A stretch of 64,000 nt of DNA from Xylanimonas ulmi (GTDB taxonomy: Bacteria > Actinomycetota > Actinomycetes > Actinomycetales > Cellulomonadaceae): contig NZ_SGWX01000001.1 in the NCBI RefSeq assembly GCF_004216535.1, positions 3,162,001 to 3,226,000 on the forward strand, read 5' to 3'. Shown one piece after another: positions 17,266 through 26,086 of this stretch; position 1 is the stretch's first letter, and each line of letters starts with the position of its first letter. A program made the position numbers and the translations under genes. The notes below the pieces were generated by a model. It worked only from the letters and a program-made list of their open reading frames with translations, did no database searches and had not been told where the DNA came from.

Positions 17266-18810
17266 ATGAGACCGGAACCGAACGCCGCGCTCGTCGGCGG
17301 CATGTCCGCCACCACCTCCACACTCGTCGCGGCCCAGCCCGCCCGCGAGGCGGTCGCCCGGGCCGCACGGTCCGCCGCCTCCGCGGTCGCCTGGCAGCCG
17401 CGGCGCCCGTCGTGGCGGCGACGGCTCGCCCTGGCGTTGCTCGTCACCGACGCCGCGGCCATCACCACCTCGCTCGTGGTCGCCTACCTCGTGCGCTTCG
17501 GCGCCACCGAGTGGTCGGCCGGCGCGCGCCTGCCCTACGGCTGGGTCGGGGTGCTGCTCGGCCTGGCCTGGGTGCTCACCCTCGCCCGCTCGCGCGACGT
17601 GCGCGCCGCGGGCATCGGCCTGCTGGAGTACCAACGGGTCATCGGCACGACCGTGCTCACCTTCGGCGCGCTCGCCATCGTCGCGTTCCTGGCCCGGCTC
17701 GACATCGCTCGCGGCTACCTCGCCGTCGCGCTGCCCGTGGGCCTCGTTCTGCTGGTGCTCGGCCGCTGGGCCTGGCGCCTGGCGCTCCAACGCCTGCGCC
17801 GCGCCGACCGGTGCCTGACCGGGGCCATCGTCGCGGGGCCCGCGGCCGAGGTCGCCCGGGTCGCGGAACAGTTGCGCGCCAACCTGCGCGCGGGCTACCG
17901 GCCCATCGCCGTGAGCTGCAGCGACGCCGAGCCCTTGCCCGAGCACGACGCCGCCGCGCACCTGCCCGCGGTCCCGTTCGCCGAGCTCGTCGACGTGGCC
18001 CGACGCAGCCGCACCCGCGCCGTCATCATCGCGGGCGAGCTGCCCGGGGGCCGCGAGCGGGTGCGCGAGCTCGGCTGGTCGCTCGAGGACGCCCGGATCG
18101 AGCTCATCCTGGTCTCCCAGCTCACCGACGTCGCCGCCCCGCGCGTGCACCTGCGTCCGCTCGACGGACTGCCCATGGTGCACGTCGACCTCGCCCAGCG
18201 CACGGGCGTCAACCACGTGGTCAAGCGCACGTTCGACGTCGCGGGGGCCCTGCTCGCCCTCACCCTGCTCTCCCCCGTGCTCGCCGCCGTCGCGATCGCG
18301 ATCAAGCTCGACGACGGGGGGCCGGTCGTCTTCCGGCAGGTGCGGGTGTGCCAGCACGGCGGGCGGTTCACCATGTACAAGTTCCGCTCCATGGTCGTCG
18401 ACGCCGAGCAGCGTCTGGGCGACCTCGCCCAGGCCAACGAGGGCGCCGGCGGTGTGCTGTTCAAGGTGCGCGCCGACCCACGGATCACCCGCGTGGGCGG
18501 CCTGCTGCGCCGCGGCTCGCTCGACGAGCTGCCGCAGCTGTGGAACGTGCTGCGCGGCGACATGAGCCTCGTCGGACCGCGGCCCCCGCTGCCGCGCGAG
18601 GTCGAGCTGTACGAGCGTCCCGCCGAGCGGCGGCTGCTGACCAAGCCCGGGGTGACCGGGCTGTGGCAGGTCAGCGGCCGCTCGCGGCTCACCTGGGAGG
18701 AGAGCGTGCGGCTCGACCTCTACTACGTCGAGAACTGGTCGCTCGCTCTCGACCTGCTCGTGCTGGCGCGCACGTTCCGTGCCGTCGTCAAGCGCGACGG
18801 CGCCTACTAG
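17266..18810 (+). CDS. Initiating polyprenyl phosphoglycosyltransferase (WbaP/CpsE-type sugar transferase)
   Basis: Starts the repeat unit by moving a sugar phosphate from a nucleotide sugar to undecaprenyl phosphate. 514 residues. About four membrane helices fill residues 55-185, a nucleotide-binding-like middle domain follows, and the C-terminal ~200 residues are the catalytic domain. Motifs there are KRTFDVAGALLALTLLSPVL (re-entrant helix), YKFRSMVVDAE, RRGSLDELPQLWNVLRGD, SLVGPRPPLPREVELY and DLYYVENWSLALDLL. It is preceded by 209 bases that should hold its promoter; GAGGGGACGG lies just before ATG 17266. Confidence 0.95.
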   Translation: MRPEPNAALVGGMSATTSTLVAAQPAREAVARAARSAASAVAWQPRRPSWRRRLALALLVTDAAAITTSLVVAYLVRFGATEWSAGARLPYGWVGVLLGLAWVLTLARSRDVRAAGIGLLEYQRVIGTTVLTFGALAIVAFLARLDIARGYLAVALPVGLVLLVLGRWAWRLALQRLRRADRCLTGAIVAGPAAEVARVAEQLRANLRAGYRPIAVSCSDAEPLPEHDAAAHLPAVPFAELVDVARRSRTRAVIIAGELPGGRERVRELGWSLEDARIELILVSQLTDVAAPRVHLRPLDGLPMVHVDLAQRTGVNHVVKRTFDVAGALLALTLLSPVLAAVAIAIKLDDGGPVVFRQVRVCQHGGRFTMYKFRSMVVDAEQRLGDLAQANEGAGGVLFKVRADPRITRVGGLLRRGSLDELPQLWNVLRGDMSLVGPRPPLPREVELYERPAERRLLTKPGVTGLWQVSGRSRLTWEESVRLDLYYVENWSLALDLLVLARTFRAVVKRDGAY

Positions 18811-18848
18811 CCGTCCCCGCGATCCTCCGACGAGAGGCAGGCTCCACG

Positions 18849-19883
18849 ATGTCCACTCCGGCTCTGCTCGTCTGCTCCGGCGGCGGGCACCTCAAGCAGC
18901 TCTTCTCGCTCGCGTCGCGTCTCGGCATCGCACCCGAGGACCAGACGTGGGCGACGTTCGACAACGCGTTGAGCCGCACGCTGCTCGCCGGGCGCGAGCT
19001 CATCCCCATCCCCTACGCCGCGCCGCGCGATGCGGCCGCCATCCTGCGGACCCTGGGGCGCGTCCATCAGATCCTCGCCTCACGCCGCTTCGGCCTGGCG
19101 GTCAGCACCGGGTCGAGCCCGGCCGTCTCGTTCCTGCCCTGGGCCGCGCGGCGGGGGGCGCGCGCGGTGTACATCGAGAGCGCCGCGCGCGCCGACGGCC
19201 CGTCGGTCAGCGGCCGGATCCTCATGCACGACCCGCTCGTGACGACGTTCACGCAGTACCCCGGCTGGGCCGACCGGCACTGGACCTATCACGGGTCGAT
19301 CTTTGACGCCTTCGCCCCCGCCCCCGCCCGGTCCCGGCGGCCCGTGCGGCGCGCCGTGGTCACGCTCGGCACCCAGGAGCAGTACGGGTTCGCGCGGCTG
19401 CTGCGCGCCGTCGCGCCGCTGCTGTCCGGGTGCGAGGTGCTGTGGCAGCTCGGCCCGACCGGCGCGCGCGAGGCCGAGGCCCTCGGCATCGCCGGCACCC
19501 GCGCGGGGGTGCCGCACGACGAGCTCTCGCAGGCCGTCGCGCAGGCCGACGTCGTCGTCGCGCACGCGGGCACGGGCTCGGCGCTCACGGCGTTCGAGCA
19601 GGGGCGCTGCCCCGTCCTGGTCCCGCGCCTGGCGCGGCACGGCGAGCACATCGACGACCACCAGCTCCAGATCGCCGGGGAGCTCGAACGGCGCGGGCTG
19701 GCCATCTCGCGCGCCCCCGAGGACCTCACGCTGGCCGACCTGGAGGAGGCCGCCGCGCGCGGCACACGCCGCGTCGCAGCGCCCCGGATCGACCTGGACG
19801 GGCCTGCGTTGGACGGCGCGGGGCTGGACGGCAAGCACGGCCACGAGCACGGACCCGAGGGCGCACCCGCCCTCGCCTGCTGA
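18849..19883 (+). CDS. Fused Alg14/Alg13-like glycosyltransferase (PssD-PssE type)
   Basis: 344 residues joining two halves that are often separate proteins. Residues 1-155 resemble the Alg14/PssD membrane-docking subunit (ALLVCSGGGHLKQLFSL, AVSTGSSPAVSFLPWAARRGARAVYIES). Residues ~160-300 resemble the Alg13/PssE catalytic subunit (VVTLGTQEQYGFARLLRAV, ADVVVAHAGTGSALTAFEQGR, GEHIDDHQLQIAGELE). It likely adds the second sugar right after the initiating transferase 38 bases upstream. The tail is Asp/Gly/His-rich. It converges with the beta-helix gene, only 21 bases apart. Confidence 0.88.
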   Translation: MSTPALLVCSGGGHLKQLFSLASRLGIAPEDQTWATFDNALSRTLLAGRELIPIPYAAPRDAAAILRTLGRVHQILASRRFGLAVSTGSSPAVSFLPWAARRGARAVYIESAARADGPSVSGRILMHDPLVTTFTQYPGWADRHWTYHGSIFDAFAPAPARSRRPVRRAVVTLGTQEQYGFARLLRAVAPLLSGCEVLWQLGPTGAREAEALGIAGTRAGVPHDELSQAVAQADVVVAHAGTGSALTAFEQGRCPVLVPRLARHGEHIDDHQLQIAGELERRGLAISRAPEDLTLADLEEAAARGTRRVAAPRIDLDGPALDGAGLDGKHGHEHGPEGAPALAC

Positions 19884-19904
19884 GCCGGCCGACCCTTCGC
19901 CCCC

Positions 19905-21107
19905 CTACCCCATCGACGCCCCCGCGACGTCGGGGCTCATGGGTGAGCCCTCGATCGACTCCTTGGCGGGCTCGTGATCGCCCCACGGCGTGATGGTCGC
20001 CGAGGCGACGTCGGTCAGGCGCAGGTCGCCGCCCGCGCGGTCGGCGAGCCGGACCGAGCCTTGGCGGTTCCCGTCGCGGCCGATCACGCTCGGCACCGCG
20101 CACATCTTGGTGTTCCACTTCTCGATGACCGAGTTGGTCACGGGCGCGTCGCAGGTCGAGAGGTACTCGACGATATTGCGGTCGAACACCATGCCGTCGA
20201 GGGGGTCGACGCGCACCGAGCCGTTGAGGAAGGTGTTGTTGCGCACGGTGATGTTGGTGACGGTGCGCTCGCGCAGGTCGGTCGCCGACCCGCCCCGGCA
20301 GGACTCGGTCTTGACCACGCAGCCTTGGATGTAGTTGGCCTCGATGAGCAGGTCGTCGCTGCCGGTGCGCCGCCCGGGCGAGATGATCAGGCCGGCGTTG
20401 TAGCAGTTCGACAACCGGTTGCCGCGGATCGTCACGTGGCGCGAGTCGAAGATCTGGACGCAGTCCGCGTGCAGGCCGTTGTCCTTGGCCTGGTCGTAGT
20501 CGCGCACCGTGTTGCCCTCGACCAGCACGTCCTGCGCGCCGCCGATCTGGATGCCGTCGACCGAGGAGCCCCCCTCGAACAGCGAGTCGACCACCGTGAC
20601 GCCCTGCGACCGGATGAACAGCCCCGTGCCGTCGAGGTGGGCGCGCTCGATGCGCGTGCCCTTGGCCGCCTTGTTGACGAACCACACGCCCGTCACGCGC
20701 AGCCCGCGCCACGTGACTCCGGGAACCTCGAGCGAGAGCCGGTCGAAGCTCGCCGTGACGCCCTCGGGCGCCTCGACGACGACGGGAGGGTCGAGCGACG
20801 CGAGCCGGCCCTCGCCGACCAGGTCCATCGACCCGTACTCGCCCGCGGCCAGCGCCACCACCCCGCCCGCCTCGGCGATCCCGAGCGCGCGGGGCAGCGC
20901 GCACGCCGTCTGCGCGGTGCGGCAGTCGCCGTCGCCCTGCGGGCTCGCGTACACCGTCTGACCCTGCGGCGACGGCGAGGGCGCGGGCGTGGACGCCGAC
21001 GGCGCTGCGTCCGGGGCCGGAGCGCCGGTGCACCCCGCGAGCGCGGCGCCGACGAGCGCGACGCCCACCAGGAGCTTGGGCGCGCGCAGCGTGCCCGCGC
21101 GCGTCAT
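19905..21107 (-). CDS. Lipoprotein with right-handed parallel beta-helix (pectate-lyase-like fold)
   Basis: Exported lipoprotein of 400 residues: signal peptide with lipobox LAGC near residue 26, a Ser/Pro/Ala linker, then right-handed beta-helix repeats. Coils are seen at RIERAHLDGTGLFIRSQGVTVVDSLFEGG, DVLVEGNTVRDYDQAKDNG, HVTIRGNRLSNCYNAG and NITVRNNTFLNGS. Asp and His residues within the coils (LHADCVQIFDSRH) may bind sugar or metal. Start ATG 21107 overlaps the SGNH stop (ATGA). Last gene of the minus-strand polysaccharide operon; a lyase, hydrolase or polysaccharide-binding role is inference. Confidence 0.8.
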   Translation of the reverse strand: MTRAGTLRAPKLLVGVALVGAALAGCTGAPAPDAAPSASTPAPSPSPQGQTVYASPQGDGDCRTAQTACALPRALGIAEAGGVVALAAGEYGSMDLVGEGRLASLDPPVVVEAPEGVTASFDRLSLEVPGVTWRGLRVTGVWFVNKAAKGTRIERAHLDGTGLFIRSQGVTVVDSLFEGGSSVDGIQIGGAQDVLVEGNTVRDYDQAKDNGLHADCVQIFDSRHVTIRGNRLSNCYNAGLIISPGRRTGSDDLLIEANYIQGCVVKTESCRGGSATDLRERTVTNITVRNNTFLNGSVRVDPLDGMVFDRNIVEYLSTCDAPVTNSVIEKWNTKMCAVPSVIGRDGNRQGSVRLADRAGGDLRLTDVASATITPWGDHEPAKESIEGSPMSPDVAGASMG

Positions 21108-22006
21108 CCGGCCCCCTCGCCCACCGGGCGCGACTGCCACACCTGCCAGGCCACGTCGGCGATCTTGGCCTGGCCCAACGCGGAGGGGTGGAAGTGGTCG
21201 ATCGACGAGACCTCGTCGGCGGAGAACCGCACGTCGTGCAGCGCGCCGCCGTCGGACACGCACGTGGGCAGCGCGGCGCACGCGCCGGCGATCGCCGCGT
21301 TGAACTGCTGGACGCGCTCGGCGACGGCGGCGCGGCGCGTGGCGTCGTCGGCGGCGGTGGAGTCGGCGTGCCACAGCAGCGAGCGGCAGCTCGGGGACTT
21401 GTCCCACAGCGCGACCGCGTCAGGGTCGTCCTTGCCGATCTCCCAGATCTGGTTCAGGTCGGGCACCGAGAGCGCGAGCACCGTCGCCTCGGGCAGCCCG
21501 CGCGTCAACTCCTGCAACAGCGCGGTGATCTCGCTCGCGAAGCGGTCGGCCGGGGTCATCGCGTCGAACGTGCGCGCGCACGCGTCGTTCGCGCCGACCA
21601 GGACGGTCACGACGTCGGGACGCTGGTCGATGACCTCCTGGACGTGGTCGAGCGCGTCCTTGGCCGTGGCGCCGTCGAGCGCGAACGGCAGCGTGGTGGG
21701 CCGCGCGCCCGACTCGTCGGCGAGCCGCGCCGCGAACGCGTCGACGTCGGACGTCCCCACCGCCCACGACTCGTCGAGGCACGGGCCGCCCTCGTCGCAG
21801 GCGTTGACGCCCAGCGTGATCGAGTCGCCGACGGCGGCTAGGCGTGCGACCGTCGGGGGCGCCGAGACCGCCGTGGGGCTGGGCGCGGCCTCGAGCGACG
21901 GCGCCGACGGGGCGGCCGATCCCCCGCTCGCGCAACCGGCGGCGCAGGCGCCCAGCGCGAGCGCCGCCGCGCCGAGGGCCGTGCGGGTCCATGCTCGGTT
22001 TCTCAT
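21104..22006 (-). CDS. SGNH/GDSL-family hydrolase lipoprotein
   Basis: Exported lipoprotein, 300 residues, with Cys in LGACAAGC near residues 21-25. SGNH blocks are visible: AAVGDSITLGVN (nucleophile Ser62), VLVGANDACART (block III Asn) and DHFHPSALGQAKIAD (Asp and His). Such enzymes remove or transfer acyl groups, so it may deacetylate the extracellular polysaccharide made by this locus. It overlaps the neighbours on both sides by ATGA and is therefore translated with the flippase and the beta-helix protein. Confidence 0.87.
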   Translation of the reverse strand: MRNRAWTRTALGAAALALGACAAGCASGGSAAPSAPSLEAAPSPTAVSAPPTVARLAAVGDSITLGVNACDEGGPCLDESWAVGTSDVDAFAARLADESGARPTTLPFALDGATAKDALDHVQEVIDQRPDVVTVLVGANDACARTFDAMTPADRFASEITALLQELTRGLPEATVLALSVPDLNQIWEIGKDDPDAVALWDKSPSCRSLLWHADSTAADDATRRAAVAERVQQFNAAIAGACAALPTCVSDGGALHDVRFSADEVSSIDHFHPSALGQAKIADVAWQVWQSRPVGEGAG

Positions 22007-23601
22007 GCGGCAGCCCTCACGGTCGCTGGGGTCGGGTCCGAATCAGTCGGGGCCGGGTCAGTGGGGCCCGGGTCGGTGGGGCCTGGGTCGGTGGGGCCCT
22101 GGTCAGTGGGGCCCTGGTCGGTGGGGCCCTGGGCCCGCGGCGCCCGCACCTGCCGGGCGAACGAGACCATGCGCGCCAGGTCACGGCGGTAGGCGGGCAG
22201 GACGAGCGCCGTGGCGCCCACCGCGAGGCCCGCGGCGAGCGCGAGCGCCAGCGCGGCGACGTCGGACAGGGCGTCGATCTGGCACACGGCGAACGAGGCC
22301 GCGAAGCACGGCAGCACGAGCACGGCCGGGCGCACCAGGGGCGCGACGACGTCGGACCCGCGCACGAACGTGCCGCGGATCGCGTAGGCGAACCCGGGCA
22401 CGAGCAGCAGGCACGTCACGACGCCGTAGACGAGCGCGAGCCCTCGCACACCGCCCCAGGCGATGCCCACCACGAACCCGGCCACGACGATCGGCCGGGT
22501 CACCAGGTAGTACCCGAGTTGCCGGTGCGCCCGCCCCAGCGCGATGTACAGCCACCCCTGGACGTTGCCGACCGCCTGGGCCACGCCCGCCACGGCGAGG
22601 ATCGCGAACAGCGTTGCGGCGAGCGTCCACTGCGGTCCGAGCGCGACGGCCACGAGCGGGCGGGCCACCCCGGCCAGCAGCGCGTACCCGGGCAGCGCGG
22701 CGTAGCCGATCACGAGCATGGCCGAGCGCACGTAGCGGCGGAAGCGCTCGCCGTCGTCGCGCAGGCTCGACAGCACAGGCAGCGCGACACGCCCCAGCGG
22801 CCCCGTCAGCTGTTGCAGGGGCAGGAGGAACAGCGAGTAGGCGCGCGAGTACTGGCCCACGACCGCCGAGCCGAGCTGGTGGCCGACGATGACGTTGTCG
22901 AGGTTGCGCGCCGCGTAGTTGAGCAGCTGGACCCCGAGGATGGACCCCCCGGCGCCCGCGAGCGGCAGCACGTCGCGCCCGACGTGGGGGCGGCCGAACC
23001 GGGGCCGGACCGCGACCCACAGCTCGACCAGGCGGGTCACCTGGCCGGCGCCGGCGAGCACGACCAGCGACCACACGCCCCATCCGGCCAGCGCGGCGCC
23101 GATCGAGCCGAGCACGCCCGCCGCCATCGAGGTCACGTCGACGCGCGCGAGCAGGCCGAAGCGCAGGTCGCGCTGGGCGCGGGCCTGCAGCGGCATCGCC
23201 AGGCCGTTGAGCAGCAGCGTCGGGGCGATCGCGAGCGTGAGCACGGTCAGGCGCGGCTCGTCGTAGAGCAGGGCGATGAGCGGCGCCCCGCCCGCCACGA
23301 CGCCGGTCAACGCGAGCCCCAGGCCCGCGGAGAACCAGAGCACACCCGACCACGTGCGCTCGCTCAGCTCACGCGCCTGGACGATGGCGCCGGTCATGCC
23401 GAAGTCGCGCAGCAGGTCGGCGACCCCGACCACGGCCATGATCATGGCGACCAGGCCGAAGTCCGCCGGGACCAGCAGCCGGGCGAGCACGACCGTGGAG
23501 GCCAGTTGCACGAGCGAGCGCGTCCACAGCCCGCCCATGGTCACCGCGACGCCGCGCGAGGCGGTGTGCGCGAGGCCGCCACGGGCGGGGGCGGGGCTCA
23601 T
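22003..23601 (-). CDS. Polysaccharide flippase (Wzx-like, MOP superfamily)
   Basis: Membrane protein of 532 residues with about 12-14 helices that should flip the lipid-linked repeat unit outward. The start at ATG 23601 overlaps the glycosyltransferase stop. The N-terminus GLWTRSLVQLASTVVLARLLVPADFGLVAMIMAVVGVADLLRDFG is characteristic of the RfbX/polysaccharide-synthesis family, with LLNYAARNLDNVIVGHQLG in the middle. The cytoplasmic tail carries a (Q/P)GPTD repeat encoded by a 15-bp tandem array at 22043-22132. Confidence 0.92.
   Translation of the reverse strand: MSPAPARGGLAHTASRGVAVTMGGLWTRSLVQLASTVVLARLLVPADFGLVAMIMAVVGVADLLRDFGMTGAIVQARELSERTWSGVLWFSAGLGLALTGVVAGGAPLIALLYDEPRLTVLTLAIAPTLLLNGLAMPLQARAQRDLRFGLLARVDVTSMAAGVLGSIGAALAGWGVWSLVVLAGAGQVTRLVELWVAVRPRFGRPHVGRDVLPLAGAGGSILGVQLLNYAARNLDNVIVGHQLGSAVVGQYSRAYSLFLLPLQQLTGPLGRVALPVLSSLRDDGERFRRYVRSAMLVIGYAALPGYALLAGVARPLVAVALGPQWTLAATLFAILAVAGVAQAVGNVQGWLYIALGRAHRQLGYYLVTRPIVVAGFVVGIAWGGVRGLALVYGVVTCLLLVPGFAYAIRGTFVRGSDVVAPLVRPAVLVLPCFAASFAVCQIDALSDVAALALALAAGLAVGATALVLPAYRRDLARMVSFARQVRAPRAQGPTDQGPTDQGPTDPGPTDPGPTDPAPTDSDPTPATVRAAA
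22043..22132. repeat. 15-bp tandem repeat, six units, in the flippase tail
   Basis: Six near-identical 15-base units of the form TCRGTGGGGCCCTGG lie end to end in frame and encode repeats of five residues (GPTD plus Q, P or A) at the C-terminus of the flippase. Copy number is probably variable between strains. Confidence 0.85.
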
Positions 23602-24497
23602 GCGCGTGCCGTCTCGCGTCCGGCCCAGGCGATCGGGGCTCCACGCCGGGCGTCGACCCGCGCGCGCAGCGCCGGCGCCCCGTAGGTCACGCAGTAGACG
23701 GCGAGCGCGGGCCACAGCGCGGGGCGGCGGCCCACGCGCGCCAGGAGGGCGACCTGGGAGCGCCCGGGCGATCGCCCGGAAGAACGCCCAGGAGAACGCC
23801 CAGCCGCCGCGGCGCCCACGGGCTCGGGCGGGCTCGACGCGAGGCCGCGCGCCACCAGTTCCTGATTGCCGCGGTGGATGCGCGTGGCGCGGCGCATGAG
23901 CGCGGGCACGGTGCGCGGCGCCTGGACGGTGAAGGCGTGATCGGGCAGCGTGACGCGCTCGGCGAGGGCGAACCGCTGCTGCACGAACCGGTCGTCGGCG
24001 ACGACGTCGGGGAAGGCGCCCCAGCGGGCGCGGCCCGCGGCGTTGACGGCGTAGACGCCCGATCCGACGTGGCCGCCGCGGCGGTAGTCGGTCAGCGCCC
24101 ACACCCGGTAATGCTGTCGCACCGCCCAACTCGCCTCCGAGGCGTCCACGCGCAGCGTCGGCGCCCCGACGGCCGGGCCGGGGCGGGCCCGCAGCGCGGC
24201 GGCGAGCGCGAGCAGAGCGTCGGCGTCCACGACGACGTCCGCGTCCAGGTAGACGCGGGGGAAGGCGACGGCGACGGCGTCGCCCGCGGCGAGCGCGGCC
24301 GCCTTGGACGGCTCGGGGATCTCGACGACGTGGGCGCCGGCCGCGCGGGCGACCTGCGCGGTCGCGTCGGCGCACCCGTTCGCGACCACGACGATCTCGA
24401 AGGCGCCGGGACCGGCCGCCGCGAGCCGCCCGAGCAGGCCGGGCAGCGCCGTCGCCTCGTCGTGGGCGGGGATGACCACCGAGGCGCGCGGGGTCAT
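23598..24497 (-). CDS. Family 2 glycosyltransferase (GT-A)
   Basis: 299 residues. The start RASVVIPAHDEATALPGLL, then EIVVVANGCADATAQVARAAGA and the metal-binding VYLDADVVVDADAL (DxD-type) define the GT-A fold. QQRFALAERVTLPDHAF lies in the acceptor half. Near the C-terminus a short run of GRSPGRSSGRSPGRS is encoded by an imperfect repeat, next to a hydrophobic tail. It is coupled by ATGA overlaps to the polymerase upstream and the flippase downstream. Confidence 0.88.
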   Translation of the reverse strand: MTPRASVVIPAHDEATALPGLLGRLAAAGPGAFEIVVVANGCADATAQVARAAGAHVVEIPEPSKAAALAAGDAVAVAFPRVYLDADVVVDADALLALAAALRARPGPAVGAPTLRVDASEASWAVRQHYRVWALTDYRRGGHVGSGVYAVNAAGRARWGAFPDVVADDRFVQQRFALAERVTLPDHAFTVQAPRTVPALMRRATRIHRGNQELVARGLASSPPEPVGAAAAGRSPGRSSGRSPGRSQVALLARVGRRPALWPALAVYCVTYGAPALRARVDARRGAPIAWAGRETARA

Positions 24498-26074
24498 GGC
24501 TCCTCCGCAGGAGTGTCCACAGCCGTGTCCACAGCGGTGTCCGCGTGGGCGTCGGTCAGCAGCCAGGCGCCTACGGCCAGCAGGATCGCCAGCAGCAGGA
24601 AGGTCTGAAGGAACCCGAAGGCGTCGTAGAAGAACAGCGCGGCGCCGTACCCGACCACGCTCGTGGCCAGGGCGAACGCGAGCATGGCGTCACGCTCGGG
24701 CACGCCCGCGCGCAGCGCGTGGCGCACGAGCATGACGGCGGGCACGATCACGAGCACCGCCAGGCCCAGCACGCCCACGGCCCCGGCGTCGAGCTGGGTG
24801 CCGAGCACCTGGTTGTCGAGGATGAACGCGTTGGCGTCGTCACCGACCACGACGCGCGAGCCGACACCCGTGCCGAAGAACGGGTGTTGCAGGGCGAGGG
24901 CCGTGGCCGGGGCGAGGTCGGCCAGGCGGCCCGCCCCGGTCCAGCCGGGAGAGGTGTACTGCGAGGCGACGAGCGAGTCCGGGTCGAGGAACGAGCCGAC
25001 GAGCGAGCCGACGACTTTGGGCGACACGAGCGCGCCGAGCAGCAGCACGGGCACGCCGAGCACGAACAGCAGGCGCGCCAGCCGGGGCCGCAGCACCGCC
25101 GTGAGCAGGAACATCGCCCCCAGCACGACGACGGCGGTGCGGCTGATCGCCGCGGCGACGCCCAGCAGCGTGCACGCCAGGACGCCCGCGTAGAACAGGC
25201 GGCGGTTGACCGGGTGGCGCGGCCAGCCCGCGTGCCGGGCGAGGTAGACCCCCAGCGGCACCAGCATGCACAGCAGCACCGCCAGGGCGATGGGGTGCTG
25301 GGCGGGCCCGTAGGCGCGCGCCCCGCCCGCGCGCAGCGACAGGTCGGGGTCGCGCAGCAGGGTCAGCGGCGCCACCGCGTTCAGCTTGAGGAACACGTTG
25401 ACGTGCGTCGCGCGCTCCACGACGGCGGCCAGGCCGATGAGGGCGCCCGACCATGACAGCCCGGTCAGCAGCACGGTCACGGTGCGCCGCGAGCGCACGA
25501 GCTGGCGCACGGTCACCAGCACGAGCGGGGCGATCATGAGGTTGACCAGCCCGCCCACGGCCGATCCGAACAACCCGCCCGCGGTGAGTGGGAGCGCGTT
25601 GACGACGATCGACAACACCATGGTCGCCAGGAAGAACCCCACGGGCGCCCCGAACCGCAGGGGCCGCCAGCGCATCGCCGGGTCGACCAGCAGGTCGGCC
25701 AGCACGATGAGCAGCGTGAGCGTCACGAGCACCCGGTAGGGCTCCAACGCGAACGGCAGCGGGATCGGGATCGCGTACCGACGGATCGGCACGAACAGGA
25801 TCACCGCGACCAGCAGGAACAGCCAGGTCTCGCGGCGGCGCAACGCGCCGCGGGCCAGGTAGACCCCCGCCACGACGACGGCGAGCCCACCCGCGAACGG
25901 CGGGGGCACGGCCCAGGCGGCGACGAGCAGCACGACCGCGACGAGCGCGGCCCCGACCGTCTCGCGGCGCGTCAGGCGGCGCGGCGCACGCGCGAGGTCG
26001 GGCTCGCCGAACCCCGCCGAAGCAGGGGCCGTCGTCTCAGGGCGCGGCGCATCGGGGCTGAGGGCGAGGACCAC
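24494..26074 (-). CDS. O-antigen ligase/polymerase family membrane protein (Wzy-like)
   Basis: 526 residues, about 11-12 membrane helices. A large outer loop between late helices contains HPFFGTGVGSRVVVGDDANAFILDNQVLGTQLDAGA, typical of O-antigen ligase/polymerase proteins (GTG-xG and DN-x-L). It probably joins flipped repeat units. GTG at 26074 is 12 bases after the stop of the chain-length gene; the ribosome site is weak, suggesting coupled translation. The C-terminus has a short DTAVDTAVDT repeat. Confidence 0.85.
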   Translation of the reverse strand: MVLALSPDAPRPETTAPASAGFGEPDLARAPRRLTRRETVGAALVAVVLLVAAWAVPPPFAGGLAVVVAGVYLARGALRRRETWLFLLVAVILFVPIRRYAIPIPLPFALEPYRVLVTLTLLIVLADLLVDPAMRWRPLRFGAPVGFFLATMVLSIVVNALPLTAGGLFGSAVGGLVNLMIAPLVLVTVRQLVRSRRTVTVLLTGLSWSGALIGLAAVVERATHVNVFLKLNAVAPLTLLRDPDLSLRAGGARAYGPAQHPIALAVLLCMLVPLGVYLARHAGWPRHPVNRRLFYAGVLACTLLGVAAAISRTAVVVLGAMFLLTAVLRPRLARLLFVLGVPVLLLGALVSPKVVGSLVGSFLDPDSLVASQYTSPGWTGAGRLADLAPATALALQHPFFGTGVGSRVVVGDDANAFILDNQVLGTQLDAGAVGVLGLAVLVIVPAVMLVRHALRAGVPERDAMLAFALATSVVGYGAALFFYDAFGFLQTFLLLAILLAVGAWLLTDAHADTAVDTAVDTPAEEP

Positions 26075-26086
26075 GCCGGGCCCCGA

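Noticed and set aside
24512..24545. TGTCCACAG-like 9-mers resembling DnaA boxes in the polymerase gene
   Set aside because: They are part of the repeated codons for DTAVDT and lie far from oriC; chance resemblance is more likely.
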